Counted from the stretch's first letter, positions 1 to 10,601 are shown. The stretch is DNA of 64,000 nucleotides from Anopheles merus (GCF_017562075.2 NC_054081.1:19597141-19661140), one strand, 5' to 3'. Notes: a model not told the origin generated them from the sequence alone. Numbers and translations: made by a program.

Positions 1-26
1 GTGCGGCATGTGGAGCGGGGCCAACA

Positions 27-1253
27 GTGGTGACAATAGACGATCGAGATTTTGAGGCGAGCTTTTATGGGAAAGAGTGGACTGCACGGTGGAAATGGAA
101 AAAAGCCCCTGCGGTGCTGAGAAACACTACCGCTAGTTACGGCAGCGTTGATGATCCTGTAAGGAAAGATCGTTTCGATGAAGAGGTTCAAACATGGATT
201 GAGAATGGTTGGCTGCGACCATGGAAAACACAGGTATACGGTAGGCTGCCACTCATGGCAGTAGAACAACCGAACAAGAACAAGATTAGACCGGTTCTTG
301 ACTATCGTGAACTTAACAGCTTTGTTCAATCGAACCCTGGACTGGATGCTCCTGCCTGTGATGAAACGATTCGAAGGTGGCGGAGAATGAAGGGACCCTT
401 AAAGTTAGTGGACCTGCGATCTGCCTATCTGCAGTTACGGATCGATCCTAGCCTCTGGGACTTTCAACAGATATGTTTCAAAAACCGATCTTATTGCTTA
501 ACACGCTTGGGCTTAGGGTTGAGTAGCACACCAAAAATCATGAGTAAAATAGTTGAATACGTACTATCTCAAAATGATAAAATCAGACGGGGCACTGGTA
601 GCTACATTGACGATATTATTGTGAATGAAAGTGTGGTCTCAGCAGGCGAAGTTGTCAACCACCTGAAGCGGTATGGGCTCGAAGCGAAGCCACCAGTTCA
701 TTTGCATGGAGGGCGAGTTTTTGGGTTAGAACTTAGCGAGAACGAAAGGCAAGTGTTATTTTGTCGAGGGAATGATTTGCCGACTTTCCCTGATCACGAG
801 TTGATGAGAAGGGAATTTTTCTCTGTGTGTGGACGCCTAGTGGGACACTACCCAGTGGCTAATTGGTTGCGCGTCGCTTGCAGCTACTCGAAAAGGCATT
901 GTCAGGGGCAGCGATGGGACGATGGTGTTGGAGAAAAGGCAATGATGATTCTGCGGGAAATATTAGAAAGAGTGCAACGCGATGATCCGGTTAGAGGTTG
1001 TTGGATGGTGCCACCAGATGCTGTGGAAGGCATTGTTTGGTGTGATGCTAGCTCTGTAGCATACGATGTAGTCCTGGAAATAGGTGGCGAGATAGTAGAA
1101 GATGCAGCGTGGTTGCGAAAAGAAGCAGATGCTGGCCATATTAACATTGCGGAGCTAGACGCGGTGATGAGAGGAATCAACCTTGCACTGAAATGGGGCT
1201 TAAGTAAGCTGAAAGTGATGTGTGATTCGGCTACTGTTGTTAGCAGGCTTTGA
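27..1253 (+). pseudogene. Reverse transcriptase / RNase H fragment
   Basis: 408 residues. RT motifs are visible in order: NKIRPVLDYRELN (fingers), VDLRSAYLQL (palm), LGLGLSSTPKIM and YIDDIIVN with the catalytic Asp pair. The RNase H start follows with VWCDASS and AELDAVMRGI; the frame is lost just after CDSATVVSRL. The domain order RT then RNase H then integrase fits Ty3/Gypsy-like elements rather than Copia. It is non-functional as it stands because the downstream reading frame is broken. Confidence 0.8.
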
Positions 1254-1265
1254 TCGGCCTGTGAT

Positions 1266-2431
1266 TTGGGACCAAGAGCCAAGGTTCTTGGTGCTTCAAA
1301 GATGTTGATCAGAAGACGTTTGGGCACAATACGAGAACTCATGAACGAATATGCACTGGAGTTGAACTTGATTTTTGTTCAGCCTGAAAAGAACAAAGCG
1401 GATGTCTTGACGCGAGTGAAAACATCATGGCTCACTAATCCGATCACACGTGAGTTACACGTGGCGTGCGCAGCAAATGTGAAGAGGTTGCACGAAAAGC
1501 ATCATTTTGGCGTAGATCGTTCACTCTATCTGGCAAGACTGGTAGATCCAACAGTAAATAGAAATGAAATATCGCAGTGCGTACGCGAATGCATACAGTA
1601 TCAATCTATCGACCCAGCACCGACCACATACGACCAAGGTGATCTCGAAGTAAAAAGAATATGGCAACGCTTAGCCGTAGACGTACCCCCTTTGAATCAA
1701 GTAAATATCTTACAAAAGTAGATTGTGGGCCAGGACAATTTGCGATATGGCGTGAGATAAAAACAGAGAGTGGCTCAGAAATAAGTCAGGTGTTGGAAGG
1801 AGTATTTCGTGAAAGAGGACCTCCTGATGAATTGCTAATGGATAACGGATTGGCATTCCGCTCTAGCTATGTCGAACAGCTGTGTAGGAACTGGAATGTA
1901 GTAAGGCGATATAGAGCAGCTTATCGTCCATCTGGTAATGGTATTGTCGAACGTAACCAGAAGCGCCACATCACCTCTCCAGGCCGTGTTTTGGTACAAT
2001 CTGGCATCGGATTGTAATCGAGAGGAATCTCCAGCAGATGCCATCTTCCGTTACAAATGGAGACATCCTTCGGCAAAACCTCGAGAGCCTTCAGAAAAAG
2101 GCGTCGAGGAATGCCCTTTCAAGCCAGGAGATTCGGTATTCGTTAAGCCACCCCAAGTAACCTGTACAACCAAATGGAAGCCTGGCACAGTGACTGGTGT
2201 CATATCAAGAAACACTGTAGAGGTAAGGCACACCGAGATATGTGCTTGACATTCGAAGAGCTCCGAGTACATACGGGGGAAGAGACTTTCTGAGCAGAAA
2301 CAAGCGTTGAGCAGTATGCTAAAATTCCTGGCCAGTCTGATGAGCAGCCCATAGAAATGAATGAAGATCGACCGGTGCGGAACCGACGGCTGCCACAGGC
2401 ACTGGCAGATTTTGTAGTAGACATTAAGTGA
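1266..2431 (+). pseudogene. Integrase region of the same element, frame-broken
   Basis: The frame at 1266-1721 has the H-H-C part of an integrase zinc finger (HEKHH, then REC at about 1588), where the expected second Cys two residues on is Tyr (codon TAT near 1601). The frame changes near 1690-1700 and again near 1960, and the C-terminal portion ends at TGA 2429-2431. The acidic triad positions are seen as VDV, MDNG and VERN. At least one more frame change after 2249 is needed to reach the terminal Arg-rich segment. Confidence 0.7.
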
Positions 2432-2450
2432 TGAGAACTTCATGGGGGCG

Positions 2451-2865
2451 TGTGGTGTTTGGCAGCCCTGCTCTTCAATCAGTGACGTGCAGCTCCGACA
2501 ACGCCAATCTGTCAAAGCGACAAAACGCATGAAGGATGAATAAACAGGCATTAGACAGAAGGCAACCAAACGGTGTGGTTATCATTTCTATATCACAGGG
2601 TTTATATGTAATAATGCGTATTTATTTTCACAACAAAATATTTGTTATTTCAACGGTACGTAAAATATGTTTTTTTCCTTCACTCGAATTGGTGATAATA
2701 AAAAAATAATCTGAAAATAAAAAATTATATTTCATAATTTTAAATATTATATGCAATGAGTTTGATGAAGGATATGCTAATGAGATAAATCTTCATAAAA
2801 AAAAAAACATTTGTGCAAAACAAAATGCTCTTGATGACGATAATTCTTGAGACATACATGGTCAC
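2451..2865 (+). repeat. Putative 3' LTR of the 5'-most retrotransposon
   Basis: A purine tract ending GGGGGCG at 2449-2450 is followed by TGTGGTG, a typical polypurine tract and LTR 5' boundary directly after the pol stop. The far end of the LTR could not be fixed because the partner LTR is outside the window; much of the region 2580-2865 may be flanking AT-rich DNA. Confidence 0.4.
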
Positions 2866-2959
2866 GTACATGGTAGTGATGGGTAAATTCAACAAAAATC
2901 CGGAATCGCTTCCGAATGACTCCGCCAAAATTGGAAGCGGTTCCGGAAGGTAGGTGCAA

Positions 2960-3125
2960 AACTCGGACCTCGGAGCCTTTCGGAGCCGGCCCGAGCCGTT
3001 AGTCGGCAGCCGAAGCCGGTCGAAGCCGTCGGAACCGATGGAGCCGTCGGAGCCGCTAGTCGGCAGCCAGAGCCGTCGGAACCGTTGGAGTCGTCGGAGC
3101 CGTCCGGAGCCGTCGGAGCTGCTAG
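2960..3125 (+). repeat. GGAGCC-rich subterminal array, left
   Basis: Degenerate tandem copies of GGAGCCGTCGGAACCG-like units, with the left terminus of the hAT-like element 86 bp away. The array has a related partner at 4395-4500 in the same direction and an inverted partner at 9567-9775. Confidence 0.8.
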
Positions 3126-3309
3126 TCGCCCAACGGTCAAAAGCCGAAGATTTTATATTGACCTTTCGTTTTTTCTATCTGTCTCTCGCTCTAATTTGAG
3201 CGATTTTCCCTTCGTGAGTATCCACGAGCTCCCTCGTGTGGTTGTTGTTGTTGGAAGTTGAAACCGAACCCCTTCGTGCGCTGCCAAAATCAGCGAAGAA
3301 CGAAATCGA

Positions 3310-3729
3310 GTGGCTCAAGCGAAAAAAACGAAAAAAATTATGAACGAGTGTGCTGTGAGAATAACACACACGCACGCACAAGGCGACACCCGAAATCTGG
3401 TGCGATACCGGCTTTCAGTGGAGCAAGTACACACATGCACACATTTGGCCACACCAGCGCTCTGTTCTAGTGCAGGTAGTTTTCTGCAGTCCACGGTGAT
3501 ACTACACACAGCCACGCACTTGGCGATACACGCTGTTTGGTGCGGTGCGGTGGACGTTCAGAATTCGGTGGTGCAAATACACACATGCACACACTTGGCG
3601 ACATACGCTCTGCTGTGCGGTGAGATTTGTGTTCTGTGTCCAGTGGTGCAAATATACACACACACGCACTTGGCTACACACGCAGTACGGCGCGGCTGGC
3701 TTGGCAGAAGCGCATACACACATTAACGC
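3310..3729 (+). repeat. 75-bp tandem repeat in an open frame of unknown role
   Basis: About four to five degenerate copies of a 75-bp unit, recognisable by ACACACATGCACACACTTGGCGACA-like cores. The unit is exactly 25 codons, and the frame 3310-3726 stays open across all copies, so the peptide repeats THLA at 25-residue spacing (THLATPAL, THLAIHAV, THLATYAL, THLATHAV). A fair splice donor (GAGGTAAGT) follows at 3834. No family was recognised. Confidence 0.5.
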
Positions 3730-4394
3730 AGTAGGCTTTACGTTCAGTCCAGTGAGGTTGGTGCTTGTGTAGTGTTTTTGCACTTGGTAGTCGGCGGATA
3801 AACCCCGTGAAAAATGGAGATTTGTTTTATTTGAGGTAAGTAAAAGTGATTAAAATGATCAACCAATATCCCCCCTTCTAATTAATAACATTTTTCTTCC
3901 ATTTCATGTGTGTTTCACGGCGAACGGAGACAACAAAACCTGTGGCTGTGTCGGAGTGTTGGAGCAGATGGCCCGTACAGTGCAGCGAGAAAAACCAGGA
4001 GCAACAGCGATGAGGAGCAGAAAGTGCTGTACTGAATTTGTTATTTTTTGCTCAGTGCGACTGTAAAAAGTGTTTTTTTTAAATTATGTGCGTTAATTTA
4101 GGATTAAGTGCAGTGATTATTGAGCAAGTGTTGTGTTTTCTTTGTATTCTATGTTGGTTCGATATTCAATAAATCGAATTAACTTAGTATAATGGTGTGC
4201 ACTGGATCGTTTTAGAAAGAAATCCTGGCAAAAACAGGGGGAGGGGGCTAATTAAACGAAGGTTCGTACCGAACTCCGTTCGGGTTCGCTTCGGCTTCGG
4301 GTTAATTCGGAGGCTGAGACGTTTCGCCAACTCAGCTTCAAAGTCAGCTTCAATCTCAGCGGATCTCTGAGTGCTGGTGACCGTTGGGCGGTAG
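3730..4394. other. Interior of the hAT-like element, no gene recognised
   Basis: Contains a GTAAGT at 3835 and AATAAA at about 4167, which together could be remnants of a small transcription unit continuing from the 75-bp repeat. No open frame of note. Confidence 0.3.
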
Positions 4395-4520
4395 CTGGAG
4401 TCGACGGAACCGACGGAGCCGTCCGGAGCCGTTGAGGCCGTCGGTGCCGTCGTAGCCGACGGAGCCAGTTGGAGCCGTTGAAGTCGTTGTAATAGTCGGA
4501 AGTATTCTGAAGCGCTTTAA
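4395..4520 (+). repeat. Second GGAGCC-rich array
   Basis: Same unit type and direction as the left subterminal array. It is followed by CGGAAGTATTCTGAAGCG, a degenerate form of the terminal CGGAAGCGATTCCG motif. It may mark the end of a second, broken hAT-like copy. Confidence 0.55.
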
Positions 4521-4539
4521 TTTCGCGATATCAGCGATA

Positions 4540-4860
4540 ATTTCATTTTAAAAAACAGCTCATGAGTAAGAAAAGAATCTTCTTCATTTATTGATGGGCT
4601 CTGAGGTTTTTTTTGTATTTTTTTTTCAACAATAAAGTCAAAAATAATTGTTTGCTCCGTATATATGAGTTATGAGTCGGAGGAAAGATGAACTTGCTAG
4701 TTCGATGTCTAAATCCAATCTGCTTTATTCTACAATTATCCGTCGCTAAACTTATTCCTTACAACTACCTAGGCATCCTGATTTAACTGTTACTACCAAA
4801 CTATCATTATTATTAATATAGTGGTGTTCGTAACGCAATATTGTATTGGTATTTGTAACT
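4540..4860 (-). repeat. Probable 3' LTR of the Gypsy-type element
   Basis: On the minus strand, AGTTACAAATACC at about 4859 directly follows the polypurine tract. The far boundary is uncertain because no second LTR is present. AT-rich, no open frame. Confidence 0.45.
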
Positions 4861-4916
4861 GCTCCCCCTTGAAGTTCTAAACGTCCCGATTATATATTTC
4901 GCTTCATTTTAGAATT

Positions 4917-5559
4917 ATGCAACTTCCTTCGTAATGGAACATGGTTTAATCAACAAAGGTTTTTTGGTTGTTTGTTTGTACTTTTGTTTCTTGAAATACA
5001 TTTCTTTTTTGTCCTTGATTCCTTGAGTTCTATGATATACAACTTGATTCTTTTCTAAAGTAGGCAGATTATCACGATTCTGGTTTCTTTGTTCTAAGGT
5101 TTTCCGTTGTACCTCCTTTCATTGAAAAGCGATCTCATCGTACAATTTATCTCGTTTTTCAATAATTTCCTCAATTTCTATTGGTCTTTCCTCATTATCT
5201 TTGATGCCAAAAAATATCTCACGCGGTTTTAGATTTGTCAATGTATGGATTGTTTCATTGTAGAGCGTGCATGCTATTTTGAATATTTCCTTTGAAGACA
5301 ATCCTTTATATTTTTCTTTTATGCATCTAAAGATCTCCACTAAAGTTTAGTGAAACCTTTCGACAATTCCATTACTTTCATTATTATTCGTTGGGGTGAA
5401 ATACATTTGTATGCCTAGATCTTGTAATAGCCCCCTTATTTCGATGGACTTCAATGACGGTTCATTATCACTCACTATCAGTTCTGGTCTTCCGTAAGCG
5501 CTAATAATTTTTAACAATGTTTTTCTGACGTCGGGTATGCTTCTAGATTTAAGTGGCAT
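4917..5559 (-). pseudogene. Integrase core and C-terminus, two stops
   Basis: The frame at 5347-5559 carries the second Asp (VSDNEPS) and the Glu of the triad (NGIVERF). A TAA at about 5344 interrupts it, and 5119-5340 continues with a recognisable integrase C-terminal region (NLKPREIFFG). After another stop at about 5116 the frame remains open to near 4917. The two stops and the upstream frame change make it inactive. Confidence 0.8.
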
Positions 5560-5594
5560 AATAACGACGTATTTGGAAAATTTGTCGACTGCTG

Positions 5595-6605
5595 TTAGAA
5601 ACCTGTCAGGTCGATGTGCATAATTTCCATAGGTTTCTTAGGTACTGAAGTCTCTCCGATTGTGATTCTATAAGGCTTACGCTCATATTTAGCGGTCTTA
5701 CAAGTCTCGCATAGCTTTATAAATTTTTTAACCTTATGCTTCATTTGCGGAAAGTAATATTTTCTCTGAATTGCTTTTAGATTCTCCCAAATCCCTCTGT
5801 GTGCCTCATTGTGGATTTTTTCTGTTATTATGTCTTGTTCATGAGCTTCCTTAACATCTTCTAACATGTTTTGAGCAATTTTTATCTTAAATGATTTACA
5901 TTGATTAAAGTACTGCTTATAAACTTTTTGTAACGTGGGTATGAGCATTGTGGGGTAATGAATACAATTTACTTTCTTCAAATCCATGGAGTTTTGGAAA
6001 ATTTCCATAACTTGTTCTTCTGTAAACTGTGTCTTGCTTATCTGTGTTCTAGGGTACATGAGTTCTGTTGTATGAGTTTCAGTCGAGGAAATGTGAAGGA
6101 TAATTTGATTGGAAAAATGGTTTACTGGAAGTAAGGTCATAGGAATGAATTCGCTATCGTCAGTGTTGGCAGAGTGAATGGTAGCGTCCGTCGAGAGAAT
6201 GTTTTCGTTCACGTTCACTTCTATGCGTGACAAAGCGTCAGCTACAACATTTTGCTTTCCAGCTCTATATTTAATGTCGTAATCGTATTCCTCCAAGGCA
6301 AGTCGCCATCTAATCAATTTACTATTCGGAGTTTTTAGATTTAGTCCATACGTTAAAGGCTGATGATCCGTGTATAAAGTAAATTTTCTACCAAACAGAT
6401 ATGGTCGAAAATAACTACAACTCCACACAATTGCTAATAACTCCTTCTCGATGGTTGAAAAAATTTCTTCTGATTTTGATAGTGTACGCGATGCATATGC
6501 AACAGGTTTATCATTACCTATTGGCCCTTGAGATAATACCGCTCCTATGGCGTGATTAGAGGCATCGGTAGTGAGGATAAATTGTCGTGAAAAATCGTGT
6601 CGCAT
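5595..6605 (-). pseudogene. RNase H and integrase N-terminal half of the Gypsy-type pol
   Basis: RNase H motifs LTTDASNHAIGAVLSQ, FSTIEKELLAIVW and LYTDHQPL carry the catalytic D-E-D set. The tail YDIKYRAGKQNVVADALSR is followed by a linker and an intact HHCC zinc finger (HNEAH, then CETCK). The integrase core begins MHIDLTGF with its first Asp, then the frame shifts at about 5590, next to the codon for that Phe. Confidence 0.9.
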
Positions 6606-7606
6606 GTTAGGATGCTTTTGCCTTTTTCAAATGCTTCGATGAATTCCTTGGAATGCACTATAGCATCGCCCTTTCTTAAACAATTCGTCAATGGCTTAGC
6701 GATTCGAGCAAAATCCTTTATGAATTTCCTATAATACCCTATTGCACCAAGGAAACCTTTTAATTCTTTTTGCGTTGAGGGGATCGGCCATCGTTTAACA
6801 GCTTCTATTTTATCAGGGTTCTGTCTAATACCCTTTGCTGTAACAATGTGCCCTAAGAATGAGACCTCGTTTTGCAAAAATTGGCTTTTTAGTAGTTTAA
6901 TTTTCATGTGATATTCTCTCATGCAAATGAAAACTTTTCTAATATTTTGAATATGTTCCGTAAGACTTGTGGAATAGACGATAATATCATCCATGTAAAC
7001 CAAGCATATTTTGACAATGTGTTTCCTCAAAATATTGTCCATTACACGTTGGAAAGTAGATGGTGCATTACGAAGCCCAAATGGCATTCTTAAAAATTTG
7101 TAATGTCCGTGATCTACAGAAAACGCTGTTTTAGAAATATCATTTTTATCTATTTCAATTTGGTGATAGCCTGCGGCAAGATCCAATGTGGAAAAATAAT
7201 TTGAACGCCCAAGTTTGTCCAGAATTTCATTAATATTGGGAATCGGATATCTATCTTCAACAGTTTTTGCATTTAATTTCCTGTAATCAATTACAAGGCG
7301 CCATTTGGGAGTGTCATTCGCCGCACTTTTCTTTAACACAATCCATATTGGAGAAGACCATGGACTGTTGGATGGTCGAATTATTCCTTGTTTTAACAGT
7401 TCTTGAATTTGATCCTGAATTTCCTGTTTATGGTAATATGAATAGCGATATGATTTAGTGTATACAGGCAGTTCATCTGTGGTGGTAATTTTATGTTTAA
7501 TTGCGTTCGTGAAGCTTAATTTATCGCCCTCGTTATAGAAAATATCGTGAAACTCATTCAAAAGTTCTTTTAACTTCGATTGTTCTTCCTTATTCAAATG
7601 TGCCAA
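6545..7606 (-). pseudogene. Gypsy-type reverse transcriptase
   Basis: 353 residues with canonical Ty3/Gypsy RT motifs in order: LLKQGIIRPSNSPWSSPI, KWRLVIDYRKLN, YFSTLDLAAGYHQI, FLRMPFGLRNAPSTFQRVMD and YMDDIIVYS with the Asp pair, then FLGHIV and GFLGAIGYYRKFI of the connection region. The frame passes into the RNase H/integrase frame near 6600 through a one-base change of frame. Confidence 0.9.
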
Positions 7607-8022
7607 ATAACCTTATCGGTCAAAGATTTCAATTTGACCATATCATTGACCTGTGAAGGTTTAATTATCTCAAAATTATTCAGCTCTACATTAAGTTTTT
7701 CTTGTGGGTTTAAATATGCTAAACTGCTTGTAGTGTTTTTTAATACAACCTGAGATTTATATTTGCTGGAATGATAAATGCCTGGAAGTAATACTATATC
7801 ATCAGTAAGGTAAACATAATTGTCGAAGGAGAAATCTCCCTTTGGGATAGAAGTAATAATTTCACACATAACTTCTTCATTACCGTTAATCGCTAGAGTA
7901 TGAGTGTCAGGGTACTTCCTGTACATGATAATAATTCTATTTTCAATTTTGAGTGTATTGGTTGAACAAAAAATTTCTGCGTCTAATTCCTGCAACGTTT
8001 CATATCTTATTAAACCATCCAA
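7594..8022 (-). pseudogene. Protease-region fragment of the Gypsy-type pol
   Basis: 142 residues ending just before the RT frame, which starts at 7606 with a short overlap. No clear DTG/DSG protease triad is visible; the position directly before RT and the charged beta-rich composition are the reasons for the call. It could equally be the gag-pol junction region. Confidence 0.45.
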
Positions 8023-8308
8023 ATAGGTAATATGCTGTAAATTGCAACTCTAAGAAACCTCTTTTTTAATTTTGGATATTCGGATCAGAAAGAAATCTCT
8101 CATCCCTCTTCACCCCCTTCTGCGGCATAGGCTCCTCAAATTACTTGAGAGAGCAACTAGCGGGAAGGTTAATTATTGGCGTTGAACGGTTGAGAAGATC
8201 TCTGTTACCCGTGCGGGTTTGATCCTTCGCGTGGCCCACAGATCCGTTCGCCGTAGTAACAGATATCATTGATCTTACCATTCATAAATATAATAGTTTA
8301 ATTCATTC

Positions 8309-8539
8309 GGTAACAAAATTTACCCGCTTTGCCCTTCAGAGAACAGTTATGAAATTATTATACAAGTACAAACAAACTTTCGTCTGAAACAGGAAAAAGA
8401 TTTGCACTTCTTCAACAAACATAAAGTAGAAAACGAAATACCTGACACAGCATTAGCTTTCGTGGAAACAAAAAGAAGATTGAAGCAATTTAAACCCTTT
8501 AAAGGCATCGATTTAAAAAATGTAAAAGAAGTACTGTAA
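8309..8539 (+). pseudogene. Unrecognised retroelement ORF fragment, plus strand
   Basis: A plus-strand frame of about 75 codons, lysine-rich (QEKDLHFFNKHK, FVETKRRLKQF), ending with TAA at 8537-8539, 48 bp before the envelope-like fragment. It may be the end of gag or pol of the plus-strand element; the family could not be decided. Confidence 0.35.
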
Positions 8540-8587
8540 CCACGAAAGATGAGAAAAATATACACCAGAACGACCTAAAAATAATTA

Positions 8588-9212
8588 ATGTTTAATATTA
8601 TTTTACAGCTGGTAGTGTATGGGCAAAATATTTCAATAACAAACATGAACGATATTCCCATCTTTACATTCGAAGAAGGTCAAGCTAGGATTATTATCAG
8701 AAATAAAATATATGTTCACCATTTCAAAATATCAGATTTAAAAAATGAAATCGATCTTTGTCTTCAGAATTCGATAAAATTGAGGAAAATCAGTATACAG
8801 GTAGAATAAGAGCCGAGTTTATTCATGTAAAAATGATGCTTAAGGCTATTTTTCCTAACCGGCAAAAACGATGGGACACTCTAGGAACAGTCTGGAAATT
8901 CATCGCTGGCAGCCCAGATGCTACCGATCTCAAATAATCAATTCGTCTATAAACCAATTGATATCATATAACAATGCCCAAACCACGATCAATGATGATT
9001 TATCAAAAAATTTAAATAACAGTTTAGCAAAAAGAAAAGAAGCAATTGTAATTTTTAACTCTTCCTCCATAGAGCTGTATTCCATTAATATTTTTATGAA
9101 CCTCAAATATCTATCAGAAAAATTATCAATAATTATAAAAAGTATCACCTTGGCGAATCTAGGAACAACAAATGTACGATTACTAAGTCAAAATGAAATA
9201 GATCTGACCTGA
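8588..9212 (+). pseudogene. Errantivirus envelope-like remnant
   Basis: The fragment runs on the plus strand, opposite to the neighbouring pol. A T-rich ACAG acceptor-like site (about 8600-8608) stands at its beginning, as for spliced env mRNAs. A stop at 8808-8810 and a frame change near 8870 break the reading. The middle contains an RQKR type basic cleavage motif followed by a Gly-containing segment and an Asn-rich region, the layout of insect errantivirus envelopes at the fusion-peptide junction. No transmembrane anchor remains before the TGA at 9210. It is a dead copy, and its 3' end is cut off near the SINE at 9244. Confidence 0.6.
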
Positions 9213-9239
9213 AGGAGAATAATATTAACATACATACAC

Positions 9240-9441
9240 CCTCTCTTCTTCTTGTTTGGCTCAACAACCGATGCCGGTCAAGGCCTGCCAACCCACTTGT
9301 GGGGTTGGCTTTCAGTGACTTATGATTTCCCCCCATAGCAGGATAGTCAGTCCTACGTATGGCGGCCGGTCTATTTGGGGCTTGAACCCATGACGGACTG
9401 TTGTTAGTCGTACAAGTTGACGACTGTACCATGAGACCGGC
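9240..9441 (-). mobile_element. tRNA-derived SINE, type A (SINE200-like)
   Basis: On the minus strand it starts GCCGGTCTCATGGTACAGTC and has a box-B-like GGGTTCAAGCCCC, a body and the tail GAGCCAAACAAGAAGAAG. CATACATACA flanks it at 9229-9238 and 9441-9450 as target duplication. Confidence 0.85.
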
Positions 9442-9466
9442 ATACATACAGTATGGACAGAAAGAT

Positions 9467-9566
9467 NNNNNNNNNNNNNNNNNNNNNNNNNNNNNNNNNN
9501 NNNNNNNNNNNNNNNNNNNNNNNNNNNNNNNNNNNNNNNNNNNNNNNNNNNNNNNNNNNNNNNNNN
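9467..9566. other. Assembly gap (100 N)
   Basis: Exactly 100 N placed at the start of the right GGAGCC array. The size is a placeholder, so the true array length is unknown. Confidence 0.98.
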
Positions 9567-9775
9567 CTGCCGACTAACGGCTCCAGACGGCTCCGACTGT
9601 TCCGACGGCTCCAACGGCTCCGATGGTTCCGGACGGCTCCGATGGTTCCGGACGGCTCCGATGGTTCCGGACGGCTCGGACAGCTCCAACGGCTCCGATG
9701 GTTCCGGACGGCTCGGACAGCTCCAACGGCTCTGGACGGCTCCGACGGCTCCGACGGCTCCGGGCGGAATCGACA
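9567..9775 (-). repeat. GGAGCC-rich subterminal array, right (inverted)
   Basis: On the plus strand it reads GGCTCCGACGGCTCC, the inverse of the left array. Tandem 24-30-bp higher-order units (GATGGTTCCGGACGGCTC) repeat at least five times. It borders the right terminus of the hAT-like element. Confidence 0.8.
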
Positions 9776-9861
9776 GTTTGAATTATTCGGAATCGGAGCC
9801 GGAGTAGCAATGCTCGGAAGCGATTCCGAGCCGTGGATGCGATTCCGGTGACCCATCACTA

Positions 9862-10221
9862 GTGCATGGCGCCTCCATTTCTTATGTCAAAAAGTTCGTC
9901 AAGCTCAAGGTCAAGGACCGTAAAGATATGAAGTCAAGTTATAAGCCCGTTTTGACAGCTAGGTGGAAGAAGAATCGACGATGAAAACTGACAGTTAGTT
10001 TTCCGAGTTTGGCGAACGCTTCAAGTTCTCGAAGGAAAATTTCCATTTTAAATCACGGACTGTGTTCTAATAAACTAAAATATTCACCCAAATTGATTTC
10101 CACCAAATATTGACCATGCAAAACGTAAACAATCCATCAATACATATACAAGCGGAAACCATCTGTCAAAATCGGAGCCCAGGTGGGGGATCGCCAAAAG
10201 CGCTATAACTACACCACATTA
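9862..10221. other. Unassigned spacer
   Basis: No repeat, gene or regulatory site recognised. Confidence 0.4.
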
Positions 10222-10223
10222 TA

Positions 10224-10599
10224 CAGTAGAACGTCGATTATCCGGGGGCGGATTAACCGGCGGGCGGCTTAACCGTGCGCATGAATGTGACAGCTGTTCA
10301 AACATACGGCGAAAATTTGCAGCGATAGTCAAGTGGGAAACAGTTTTTTGTGCAGCTCTGTAGTGTCTAATGGTATTTTCGAAATTCATTTTGTTCATGA
10401 ACAGTTTTAAATCTGTAGTTATTGATTAAAATAATATTCTGCTAACTATTAATCGATTAATTCAAAGTGAATTAATCATAAAACTAGTGAATTTTATAAT
10501 TTTTACATGAATTTAACAGTTTTTGGACGATTATCCGTGCAAATCAATTAACCGGCAACCGTCCGGTCCCGAGCTGCCCGGATAATCGACGTTCTACTG
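10224..10599. mobile_element. Pogo/Tigger-like MITE (376 bp)
   Basis: Perfect terminal inverted repeats of about 23 bp (CAGTAGAACGTCGATTATCC and its complement) flanked by TA on both sides (10222-10223 and 10600-10601). The terminal sequence is of the CAGTAGAACCTCGATTATCCG kind typical of pogo/Tigger elements. No transposase inside. Confidence 0.85.
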
Positions 10600-10601
10600 T
10601 A

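Larger units (their letters stand above)
1..2450 (+). mobile_element. 3' part of a broken LTR retrotransposon (RT, RNase H, integrase)
   Basis: A pol region is readable on the plus strand in at least three frames. 27-1253 carries reverse transcriptase with YIDDIIVN (near 602-625) and the RNase H start (CDASS, then AELD and CDSAT). 1266-1721 continues RNase H and the integrase zinc finger. 1661-2017 holds the integrase core (DNG and NGIVER acidic positions). 1938-2431 holds the integrase C-terminal PGDSVFVKPP type segment and the end, RRLPQALADF, with TGA at 2429. Frame changes lie near 1253, 1690-1700 and 1960, with further breaks after 2249, and one zinc-ligand Cys is Tyr. It is Ty3/Gypsy-like but divergent. 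The upstream gag and 5' LTR lie outside the window. Confidence 0.8.
4540..8340 (-). mobile_element. Decayed Gypsy/errantivirus-type retrotransposon, minus strand
   Basis: Reading the minus strand from 8022 down: protease region, RT, RNase H and integrase, then the end of pol near 4917, a polypurine tract (AAGGGGGAGC, about 4861-4870) and a sequence starting AGTTAC, the usual start of errantivirus LTRs. gag is missing, and the env expected after pol on this strand is absent. The frame is broken near 5590, with stops at about 5344-5346 and 5116-5118. The 5' LTR was not found, so the copy is truncated. Confidence 0.75.
2874..9861. mobile_element. Composite hAT-like insertion with nested elements
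   Basis: TAGTGATGGGT at 2874-2884 is matched by ACCCATCACTA at 9851-9861, and the similarity continues inward as CCGGAATCGC(T/A)TCC. The flanks GTACATGG (2866-2873) and GTGCATGG (9862-9869) agree at 7 of 8 bases, an 8-bp target duplication as made by hAT transposases. GGAGCC arrays lie inverted inside each end. No hAT transposase is seen; the interior holds an unknown unit, a Gypsy-type pol, an envelope-like remnant and a SINE, so this is a non-autonomous element enlarged by nesting. The 100-N gap lies in its right array. Confidence 0.65.
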
